From contig NC_087062.1 of assembly GCF_963678635.1 (NCBI RefSeq), positions 33,021,651-33,085,650 of the forward strand: DNA of 64,000 nucleotides. Reading direction: 5' to 3'. The notes beneath the pieces were generated by a model, which was not told the DNA's origin, ran no database searches, and worked only from the letters and a program-made list of their open reading frames with translations. Position 1 is the stretch's first letter. Every line of letters starts with the position of its first letter. This document shows positions 45,801 through 52,775 of this stretch, piece by piece. The DNA comes from Symsagittifera roscoffensis. Its lineage: Eukaryota > Xenacoelomorpha > Acoela > Convolutidae. Made by a program: the position numbers and the translations under genes.

Positions 45801-48011
45801 CGAAATACACCACCTGAATTACTTACACGAAAAACAACAGTTGAAATACCCAAAAATATAAAATTCTACCTTGCAGAAAACGAAACATCACCTCGATTAG
45901 AATGCAAATATGCAGTAAAAACTGATATTGAACAATCACAAATAAATAATTTACAACATTTCCCACTTTATTTAGATTGTCAAAATAATCATTATGAAGT
46001 TGACCTACTTGGAACATCAACTTTTAAACCAATTCCATATTCTCAATGGATAAAAAATAACACCCAACAAAAACGAACAAAACAACACCTACCTAAAAAA
46101 GACCATTTTCCACTAATTGAAAAAGAAGATTTAACTGATAAAATAAATTTATCAGGACCACAAACAAATGATTCAAAATACACAATAAATCAAGTTTTTG
46201 ACCTTCACGACCCACTTGATACAATACCATTATCTAAATTAGAAATCGAAAACATTTTTCTCCCCCCAACAGAAACAATTACAATTTCAACACTGAAACA
46301 ATATCAAAACCTTGACCCAGTAATTCGACAACTAAAATCATGGCACAAATATAAAACTAAACCTATCAAAGCAGATTCAACCATTCTAGGAAACAAAACA
46401 CTCCTCCGATACTTTCGCAAGTTTAACAATACAACAATTAACGAAAATACAGACCTTTTAGAGTACAACCTTAATGAATCTACAGTTCCCTGTCTCCCTA
46501 TAAGTATGATTCTTATAGCTTTTAATATTTCACATACACAAAACATTAAAGGACACTCTGGATCAGAGAAAACATATTCAAATTTTATACAAAATTTTTA
46601 CTTCCCAAATGCACCAATTTGGATAAAAGTACTATGCAATGATTGTATAGTATGTCAATTAAATAAACCTTACCCAAATCAAAAACAAATAGCACAAAAA
46701 CAAGATTTTAAAGGACAAAGTTTATACTTTAATCATCGTATCTCATTTGATACTAAAGGACCAATTTCACCCTCATCAGAAGGAAACTCCTACATTATGG
46801 TAATTGTTGACGCATTTACACATTATGTAGCACTTAACCCAGTACCACATTGTAACGCTTATTACGCATACACAACACTTTATGAACACTGGATAGCAAA
46901 ATTTGGACTACCAGAAATTTTAGTCACAGACAATGGTACAGAATTCATAAATAATGAAATAATAACACTATGTCATTTATACAACATTAAACACAAACCA
47001 CGTACATCTCATGCACCTTGGACAAACGGCTTAGTCGAAGGTATGAACCGTTCACTACAAGAATATCTTAGATGTATCATCAACGGAAATGATACCAAAT
47101 ATACCGAATGGTCAGCAGATGTAAAATTATTTCCATTAGCATATAATTCACAAATCACGACAACTTTAGGAATGTCACCATACGAAATGGTTTTCAACCA
47201 AAAGCCACGCAAACCAATAATGTTTACAGCAAATTCCCATAAAAACGCACAAGGTTATTGTCAACCAAATAAAGACTCAATTTGTTATAACCTACCATTA
47301 CATACGCACGATGAAGATCATTTTCATCACCCACAAATCCTTAAATTAGCCTCCGGTACACACACCGAATGGATTTTAAATAGAGATAAGAAACACAATG
47401 AAATTTACCAAAAAATAACGAAAAAGTTATTACAAAGACAAAACATAAATGAACAAATCAATTCACGTTTTACACCAGCTTCCGATTTAAAAATTGGAAC
47501 ATTTGTTTTAATACCTAATTTTAATACTCAAAAAGGAATTTCTAAAAAATTACAACCCCTCCGAAAAGGACCCTATCAAATAATTGCAAAACCCACAGAT
47601 GTCACATATAAAATTATCGACTCAAACAAAAAAGAAATCGTTCAGCATCGAAACAACCTATTACCTTATTACCCAAAAGAATACGCACTCCGCGAATTAA
47701 CCCAATTATATTCTTTCACAGGATTAAAAATTATTCAAAACGAACCACATCTGAAAAACACAGAACAAAATGATAACCCCACCGAAAATCAAAACACAAA
47801 ACCAATCGCTACCAAAAACAATACACAAAACCATAAAGAATCTCCAAAACAAAGAAAAAATAGAAAAATGACAGAACAAATAATACCCCAAGAAGAAATA
47901 GACAAATCAGAACATAGAAAGACAACAAGACTCCGAAATCAACCACGTAAAAACTACAAAATGTTCATCCCCCAATCTAAAATATTAAAGAAAGTAGAAT
48001 TTAAAAAGTAA
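39789..48011 (+). CDS. Gag-Pol polyprotein (2740 aa, single frame)
   Basis: Encodes the particle and copying enzymes of the element. Gag part: Q/N/T-rich N-terminus; retrotransposon-gag capsid-like domain at about 601-780; CCHC knuckle C842-C855 (CNYCRRYGHSISEC); S/R/N/Y-rich tract 890-1070. Pol part: aspartic protease DSGA at 1229; RT with YLDD at 1737-1740; RNase H with D1886 (CDAS); integrase zinc finger H2249, H2256, C2286, C2289 and catalytic D2321, D2381, E2417 (35 residues between the last two); GPY/F-type KGPYQI near 2593; basic tail. All catalytic residues are present. There is no stop or frameshift between gag and pol, so processing must separate them. The gag-equivalent part (about 1200 aa) is unusually large. 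No chromodomain seen. The start ATG lies in AAAAAATGAG. Confidence 0.95.
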   Translation: MSSTHTPGDETPDDDEIFPFIVDADTDRGQHIFCQNLLVNLFEPGISPCKTEFPDVKIKRQIIDHYLKDICNITQQYGIYSIEFTSPNHNNRTYTIQTDDLDLEFSKVFSEYIKSIQYHNSQRANSIFTNEVFALIYSYISILENELPLTNVSPTETSKHLRVRHEITLLSSYLNIIKENFTKDDVSQHTKHDLQKILAWFIIDYFTHNIDLIAQARKNFRPQNSNDDTAITEQSDYVWDPEWSHPVFINFPQSISSQAIGTISYIRDYVRVIPLTIDATPLNYNTFLPDTQNNSLNSTVIHNENLNGTRNLTQQDIQTPSHFINEEIVHTTTTQQSISPIRPNLTTPRNTNPSQTQVTLQSTVKPSVAPKYSHMDYQIYKPMTIPSKTRKTFTRNNFADHNYNYTHPSKTNYKPQRNFNQYTKPRNWDNPTAQYNSTNFQPNPPQDRSENYPFFQQNKNKKQTSYQMDYLSSDEDFLQPDIFAPNTQEYRRQGIQKTRTNHRNFSPQSIDAQYQQPIQQPNPINIQSFQPIQQQNPMTTHSYQPSQMQNEIPLPYYLQQHEITRNQLSNFSQMPNAAESLQMTMNPYLMGGSSITSNKPLMVFTGTDPEYSVEDYLNAVTANLILNIGPEPINTPLHQNWIHRRTALIQTTLDGAAQKWFSVLPQEIKSNWKRFTQEFSKMFDSERNKQQQRVLCNEIRRLPNETIKQIAVRIETLVRKAYSLNTHDYKNTKMTEILMMTLTPQLRKIAIKKRASHPSSIREPDLDFRKLVDKLEQAEITMKLEETENLKLQYVNKIETTPTNINNIQESETDLVEKITEILNIYEKNPNFKGKPSFKKWCNYCRRYGHSISECRQKQQDSQNKPQKYKEPNKSFYQYMKKDQNLPNKNVYSNNSSGKPLPNNTSYTRNQSPYNSSYRGRSPERRNTYNSSQNHYNRPNSRNNYSRSNSNTQRFVSRSNSQSRNNYYPNNQSRNSSYNRNRNYSYNRNRSYSNNRNQNYPNNRSRNNSYNRSNYNRPNNNYQNRSRNNSQNRHPSYNNRYRNYSQSPHRNNNHYNNSNNRHRSSTPKHQRQINQVQANPETTSDPPGIDDTVTDTLQLNQINCTSSDSESDTENTLDINMIKVENDYESVIYEQPFPSHIYENQSQILQNHYTTPINSTPTTQETNEINTTNQTNKNTKTKCLNTNHIYQNIQKEQPKEKIWTIPFLLESPRNKEFQPPDLEIDFLIDSGAESNIINIPTWNEIKILHPKLTPLETSSKLATAQGSTLINYGKIQLFLLPTRTMEQSKILNKPFKQIFHITDIKYNIIGIPFISKYIPTINILNSKILIKDKYTKTKETSLTFFQRLNKQPPFFSKFYPIFNQQRKHLKPLSGNIYNFSIKQVHQYDKAQNKQKFYMSDFEFKPIHKFFKITISSIKYLKNSNSDIISLHVYNNTPYQVTLPLGLLGYCETNATISPIHEKAYRVNNILQLLDICQSTILNEELSINNIISNENRNTDYFTKTPYFKPTFNISNYTEDQQKFLTMFNFQHSQITQDEFEKLAKQLIQYSSVYATSKFDVGKISSSLHLPLKPDAVFKKQRASKVPIHLHDKVNRLLDILEQYNIISPVNKEEQPKGNTFINPVIILAKGESLKIVLDARYLNSLIDESKCNWPIEPIQVILTKINGKYFTTADMNSAYNQMPLDEQSRRLTQFVIGNQQYEFNRLFYGISIGPAAFSAFMSKIFRPLILKKNAITYLDDVFMQSQTKDEMFKVLETYHQILQNENLKAAPDKSHFFLTRVKFLGHNIERKTITPLKSRIDAIQKLQPPTNKKKIQEFLGMLNFLSKYVYKMQLYLRPFYNILRQQNNFEWNTEHQTRFEEIKKLLTEQISNTIPDPDQPFYAMCDASNFGIGAALLQSHNGTNKMNLISANSRLFTQAELRLSTLMRECTAIIYTLTEYEFLILGSKHPTVLFTDHKPIIFLFTQKSHPNHRVYRFQLILMKFPNLHIVWTAGKNLALPDTLSRNTPPELLTRKTTVEIPKNIKFYLAENETSPRLECKYAVKTDIEQSQINNLQHFPLYLDCQNNHYEVDLLGTSTFKPIPYSQWIKNNTQQKRTKQHLPKKDHFPLIEKEDLTDKINLSGPQTNDSKYTINQVFDLHDPLDTIPLSKLEIENIFLPPTETITISTLKQYQNLDPVIRQLKSWHKYKTKPIKADSTILGNKTLLRYFRKFNNTTINENTDLLEYNLNESTVPCLPISMILIAFNISHTQNIKGHSGSEKTYSNFIQNFYFPNAPIWIKVLCNDCIVCQLNKPYPNQKQIAQKQDFKGQSLYFNHRISFDTKGPISPSSEGNSYIMVIVDAFTHYVALNPVPHCNAYYAYTTLYEHWIAKFGLPEILVTDNGTEFINNEIITLCHLYNIKHKPRTSHAPWTNGLVEGMNRSLQEYLRCIINGNDTKYTEWSADVKLFPLAYNSQITTTLGMSPYEMVFNQKPRKPIMFTANSHKNAQGYCQPNKDSICYNLPLHTHDEDHFHHPQILKLASGTHTEWILNRDKKHNEIYQKITKKLLQRQNINEQINSRFTPASDLKIGTFVLIPNFNTQKGISKKLQPLRKGPYQIIAKPTDVTYKIIDSNKKEIVQHRNNLLPYYPKEYALRELTQLYSFTGLKIIQNEPHLKNTEQNDNPTENQNTKPIATKNNTQNHKESPKQRKNRKMTEQIIPQEEIDKSEHRKTTRLRNQPRKNYKMFIPQSKILKKVEFKK

Positions 48012-48611
48012 TTTTAAAATTTTATACTTCACAATCTTGAAACCTCCGTAACATTTTTCATTTCCATTTTTCAAAATAACATGCTCACAAGTACGCAATA
48101 ATTCTAGTTCAAAATAGACCAATAGGATTCATCCAATCCGCCACTTTCTCTAACTCAAACTAAGATCAATTAGACGAATAATCTAGAACTCCAGGCACAT
48201 CTCTAACTATAACTTTACAACCTCCAGGTCAAAAATAAGCAAACCACTCCAACTTGACAGCTAAAATAAATATCACCATAATACCGTACCCCTCCCTTAT
48301 CTAATAACCCAAAGATCAACAATATTTCCCCAACTCAGACCACGAATACCCCCAAAACAAATTTGATAACTTAGCCTAAAGTCACAAAATGAAGATTTTA
48401 ATTAGCCTAAAGTATAAAAATCTCACCATACCCCGGATCATTTGACAAACAAAAATAAAGAAAAAGACGACCTCCCAGTCACCATGAAAATTGCCCCCAA
48501 CAATTTTTTACGAAACTCAACCCACTTGTCAAAAAACTAATAAATAATTCGACCACACTAGAAAATCGCCTCAAACAGCAAAAAATATTCGACAAAGAGA
48601 TCATTTCTTAA
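48012..48611 (+). other. Spacer after gag-pol
   Basis: 600 bases without a coding frame I can support. A-rich, like the rest of the element. Confidence 0.5.
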
Positions 48612-48842
48612 ATGCTTTTCTCTCAAACAGTCGCTCAAATATTTATCAATTTTAAACATTTTTTTTCAAAACTTCAAGTCTTTATAATCTTTCTTTTTGA
48701 TATCATCGAATCTTTTCTAATAATCATAATAATTTTTTGTAACATTTTTTTAATTTTCTACACAATAATTGAACTATTCCTCCAACTTTCCAAAACCCTT
48801 GAATATATCCACAGGTACGATTTTAACAACTTGTCTAAATGA
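48612..48842 (+). CDS. Small membrane protein A (76 aa)
   Basis: Function unknown. The middle of the protein (about residues 23-58) is almost wholly hydrophobic, with a run of Ile, Phe and Leu long enough for one long or two short membrane spans. Charged residues lie at both ends. The stop codon overlaps the next start as ATGA (48839-48842), the arrangement used for coupled termination-reinitiation in some viruses and LINEs. A viroporin-like role is possible but purely inferred. No recognisable copy was found in the old elements. Confidence 0.5.
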   Translation: MLFSQTVAQIFINFKHFFSKLQVFIIFLFDIIESFLIIIIIFCNIFLIFYTIIELFLQLSKTLEYIHRYDFNNLSK

Positions 48843-49027
48843 TACGAACAATTTTCAGTAGAACTGATATTTTTTTATTGTTTGTAATTTTCATAACATT
48901 TCTATCATCCCTCATTTTGACAATATGTAAATGTATAAAGAAAGCAATCATTACATTTGCCCTAGCAACAATTTTTCTAATTCTTTTTTTAGAAGAATAT
49001 TATAATAAACATAAACCCTCTCACTAA
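48839..49027 (+). CDS. Small membrane protein B (62 aa)
   Basis: Function unknown. Two hydrophobic stretches (about residues 10-28 and 36-51) are separated by a Cys/Lys turn (CKCIKK type), giving a hairpin-like two-span protein. The start overlaps the stop of the preceding ORF by ATGA. Together with protein A it forms a small membrane-protein pair located before the ATG-less ORF and env. Confidence 0.5.
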   Translation: MIRTIFSRTDIFLLFVIFITFLSSLILTICKCIKKAIITFALATIFLILFLEEYYNKHKPSH

Positions 49028-49032
49028 AGTAA

Positions 49033-50169
49033 CAATTTAAAAATCCATCAAAAATTGCTACCCAACAGTCACAGAATCAGTCTTCACCGACATCATCCCA
49101 AGATAATCCAACACCACCTTCAACTACTCAAAACCCTCAAACATCTACACGAATTTCTTTTCAAGACAATCCATACACCTTTGAAGAAAGGCACGCTCGT
49201 TTATCTGAACCACTAGAACCAGTTCAACGACAAGCATCCCTAAGTGAACCAACATATAATCTTTACCCAACACTACCACAAGAACTAAGTAGAATACGAA
49301 ACCTTAGTCAAAACCAAAACACAGCAGAAATAAATAGACAAATTATACATCCTCGACGAAATAGAAATTTTCAAACTCCCCGAGTTCATTTTGATATACC
49401 TCAATCCCCAACACAAACCACTCCAGAAAACACCACTGGTATCACACCAGAAACTCCTACACTTTTTTCACAACGAAGCACTTCAAGTCTACCTTCAGAC
49501 TACTTAGGTTCAACACCAACATCTGAACAGATACGTGAAAATCCCTTTAACCCCCCAAACCTAACATCACGACTGCCATATTGGACTACAAATTCATTCA
49601 CACAAGGTGAACCAAATTTAGTCAATGACCCCATAGATATTTCTACGGATACAACAACATCCTCATCACTACCAGAAACATTATCACTACCATCAACACC
49701 ATCAATAAGTCAATTTTCACCACTACCCTTTAACTTAAATTTTCCAAATAATCTCGACGCCAGATATCGAGAACAATCATCAATAAATATTCCTTTAAGA
49801 TTAGATTGGAATACATTCACAGCACCTCCACCACTATTTGGACAACATCAAGAAAGTAACCGCCTTCATAACTGGGCACTTAATAGATTACAATATCGCC
49901 AAGATATTCACAACGATATCCGTGATCACAATATTCAAATACTCCAACAAAACAGTTTACAATTAAAATTTGAAATCACAGTTAAGTTAAATAATATTAC
50001 CCAACATCCCTACCCATTAAATCCACCTAACATAACAGCTCAATCACTACCACCACCGTTTATAACTACTGAAGTAATATACAAATACGACAGATACACT
50101 AAAAACACAATTGGTTACATTACATTTTATAATCCATACTCAGGATTATCATACACATGTATATTCTAA
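49033..50169 (+). CDS. Long ORF without any ATG (378 codons), conserved in old copies
   Basis: Open from just after a TAA at 49030 to TAA at 50167. It has no ATG anywhere in frame, so start-based gene finders miss it. The protein is Ser/Pro/Thr/Gln-rich, with a more ordered C-terminal 120 residues (for example RLHNWALNRLQYRQDI, then KYDRYTKNTIGYITFYNP). The old copies at 10807-11632 and 21309-22132 retain the same protein and stop codon, so it is under, or was under, protein-level constraint. Expression probably needs splicing from an upstream exon (AG-type acceptors at 49068, 49074 and 49080, all requiring a phase-0 donor) or a non-AUG start. The last 13 bases overlap the start of env. Function unknown. 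Confidence 0.7.
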   Translation, partial: QFKNPSKIATQQSQNQSSPTSSQDNPTPPSTTQNPQTSTRISFQDNPYTFEERHARLSEPLEPVQRQASLSEPTYNLYPTLPQELSRIRNLSQNQNTAEINRQIIHPRRNRNFQTPRVHFDIPQSPTQTTPENTTGITPETPTLFSQRSTSSLPSDYLGSTPTSEQIRENPFNPPNLTSRLPYWTTNSFTQGEPNLVNDPIDISTDTTTSSSLPETLSLPSTPSISQFSPLPFNLNFPNNLDARYREQSSINIPLRLDWNTFTAPPPLFGQHQESNRLHNWALNRLQYRQDIHNDIRDHNIQILQQNSLQLKFEITVKLNNITQHPYPLNPPNITAQSLPPPFITTEVIYKYDRYTKNTIGYITFYNPYSGLSYTCIF

Positions 50170-52775
50170 AATTATTAATTTTTCTCCAAACCCTTTTTCT
50201 AATAACCTCAAATCAAAATATAAACCCTTCCCCTCGTACAGGACCACAAGATTTATTAGTAACACATTACGATTGCGAAGAAAATGAACAAAAAACACTA
50301 CATAAATATGCAATCAATCAGGTATCACAATGTGAAACAGAACCACAAGCTATAGAAACCACAGATATAATAGCAACACTCTATTCAAAAGCCCGAGCAA
50401 CAACAGTTACAGGTTATAAATTCACAGCAACATTTTCCGAAAAGAAAGTACATTGTTCACAAGTCTCGAACGGAAACAAAAACCGACTTGACCATGAATC
50501 ATTCTACCAAAGTAATATAGAACGTCTTTTACATCTCAATCCCGACGATTGTAAAAATGAATTACTTAGACTAAACATCACAAAAAATAAAAACTCCCAA
50601 AGAAAATTAGTTAATTTTCAAGTTTTTTCAGACTCTGTACATCAATCACAACTTGAAAGACACCAAGGACATATAAGACTAGACGAAAAATACCCGTATA
50701 ACGGCGCACACGGACGATTAACCTATGACCTACATGATAAACACTGGATACCACACATTGGTATAAATAACCCATCAAACTGCAAAGCAGACACAAAAAA
50801 TAAAGGATACCAAGAAATAATGTTTTTCGATTGGAAAATACAACTCGAAAAAATACAACTCACACGAGATTTATCTGATAATACAATGATCTATCAAGGA
50901 ATCCGACTACCTTGTAAAAATGATCAAGGATATTGCGACCCTACAACGAGAACACAAGCAACAATTGTTTGGTTCCCCGAAGACACATGTACAACATTTC
51001 AAGTAGCAAAAATACACGCTCGTATGATAAAATTTCACGAAAAATATTTCATACAATCAATCCCATATGAACAAGTCCATCCATCACGCAAACTAAGTTC
51101 CGATTTTCGAAACATAGACAATATAGAAAATAAATTGACACGTTTTCAAATATATCAAGAAACAGAACTTGCATGTAAATACAGGAATCCACTTCACAGA
51201 ACACAATACTCTGAAATATTAGTTGAATATGAAAAAGGATTCGACATGACCACTGGTAAAGTAAAAATCGACCCATACGCCACAGGTCATCCTCTAAACG
51301 AAGGAACATCCTATATACCAGTTAATTTTGAAAAAAGCAACGGACAACCTGGTGGACATCTAAAACCTTATGACACCAGAAGCACACGCTTACAAGAATT
51401 ATCACTAATGAATACTACATATTTTGGTAATATCCACTATGATATTCATTTGGATATGAAACTAGACTATACAATTAGCCGCATTTTTCAAGAAATGTCA
51501 CTCTCTGAATTAGAAACACTACATCAACTATGCGAATTAGAACGAACACAAATACTACAATCACTTGCACTAGCAGTATTAAAAATACCCTACGCAGGAT
51601 ACTTATTATCAGGAAATAGATCAAATTTTTTAGACTACGAAGGAAACATCTTATGGTTTTATACTTGTACTAAAAAAGTATCACCACTATACGTTTTTGA
51701 AGATAAACGATGTTATAAAAGAATTCCTATCTTTTATAAGAATAAAGTACATTTCGTGGATACACTTTCACGAAGAACATATTTCTGGGATACCGCAGTC
51801 CCATGTGGATCAGAAAATAGCCACAATGTAGTACAACTAAACCCTGATGAAAACAAATATTATCTTCTCACTCCATATCCCACATTAATGCAATCACTCA
51901 AAAAATTTTCACCAGAAAGCATTCGCGCTATTGCTCGAAACCCAAATATAGACTTACAATCAATAGGAATCTATTCAAAATCAGATATTCAACATCACAT
52001 TAGAACACAACAATTCCAAGAATTATTAACACAAATGGACACTATACAAAGACAATCAATAGACCAAAACTTACGCAAACTTGCAGAAACCGCAGGATTT
52101 GCCGATATCTACACGCAAGACTATAGCGGATATTTTAAAGACATAAAAGATTATATATATCTAAACGGCGAAAAATACCGTCCCCAAGATATATCACCAA
52201 TTAACATTTTTAGCTTTGTTACACTCAAAAATGAGATCCTAGATTTTCTAGGATGGCCCTACTACATCTTAGAAAAATTGACTATTTTATACGCAATGTT
52301 TAACTTTATTGGATTTCTTTTCTCACTCTTAAAAGGAATCTACAATACATGTGCTATACACACACAAGTAAACAGACAAGCAAGCGTAGCACGCATACTC
52401 TTTGCAGGATTTTTTGGAATTTTTTCCACATCTATAAACAAAATTCTTTTAGACGCACAAATAAAAGAATATAACACAAAAATAACAACACGACAAAATA
52501 CATACGACGAAGAACATAACAATGTCGACACACAGCCAACGGCACCACAATTACCACCCCTACCAAATAACCATCCACTATCCCTAGCCCCGCGAAATTT
52601 TAGAAATTTAGCAATCACACATAATCCAAATTTTCGACTCACCACATCACAAAGTCCCGTCCAACATATAATGACACATCCATCACAAGATGATAATACT
52701 TATGAACAAATTATTGAACAGCCCCATACCACCGCTTTTCAATCTCAAAATAATAATTTTTTTAGCCCACGATGA
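50157..52775 (+). CDS. Env-like membrane glycoprotein (872 aa)
   Basis: Probable envelope protein: N-terminal signal-peptide-like stretch (MYILKLLIFLQTLFLITS), a large Cys-containing ectodomain with several N-X-S/T sequons, a membrane span at about 704-728, a second hydrophobic segment at 744-764, and a proline-rich tail of about 100 residues. The tail has PTAP at 794-797, the classical Tsg101-binding late-domain motif, followed by a PPLP. The fusion-protein class cannot be assigned by eye. The position after pol and the size suit an errantivirus-type env. The start lies inside the end of the ATG-less ORF; the stop overlaps the next start as ATGA. Diverged remnants are readable at 7291-10818. 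Confidence 0.8.
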   Translation: MYILKLLIFLQTLFLITSNQNINPSPRTGPQDLLVTHYDCEENEQKTLHKYAINQVSQCETEPQAIETTDIIATLYSKARATTVTGYKFTATFSEKKVHCSQVSNGNKNRLDHESFYQSNIERLLHLNPDDCKNELLRLNITKNKNSQRKLVNFQVFSDSVHQSQLERHQGHIRLDEKYPYNGAHGRLTYDLHDKHWIPHIGINNPSNCKADTKNKGYQEIMFFDWKIQLEKIQLTRDLSDNTMIYQGIRLPCKNDQGYCDPTTRTQATIVWFPEDTCTTFQVAKIHARMIKFHEKYFIQSIPYEQVHPSRKLSSDFRNIDNIENKLTRFQIYQETELACKYRNPLHRTQYSEILVEYEKGFDMTTGKVKIDPYATGHPLNEGTSYIPVNFEKSNGQPGGHLKPYDTRSTRLQELSLMNTTYFGNIHYDIHLDMKLDYTISRIFQEMSLSELETLHQLCELERTQILQSLALAVLKIPYAGYLLSGNRSNFLDYEGNILWFYTCTKKVSPLYVFEDKRCYKRIPIFYKNKVHFVDTLSRRTYFWDTAVPCGSENSHNVVQLNPDENKYYLLTPYPTLMQSLKKFSPESIRAIARNPNIDLQSIGIYSKSDIQHHIRTQQFQELLTQMDTIQRQSIDQNLRKLAETAGFADIYTQDYSGYFKDIKDYIYLNGEKYRPQDISPINIFSFVTLKNEILDFLGWPYYILEKLTILYAMFNFIGFLFSLLKGIYNTCAIHTQVNRQASVARILFAGFFGIFSTSINKILLDAQIKEYNTKITTRQNTYDEEHNNVDTQPTAPQLPPLPNNHPLSLAPRNFRNLAITHNPNFRLTTSQSPVQHIMTHPSQDDNTYEQIIEQPHTTAFQSQNNNFFSPR

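Noticed and set aside
39810-49080. Spliced mRNA joining the first gag codons (CCCAG|GTGAC at 39810) to the ATG-less ORF
   Set aside because: Neither the gag frame nor the small-ORF frame gives the phase needed by the acceptors at 49068-49080, so this pairing is not supported.
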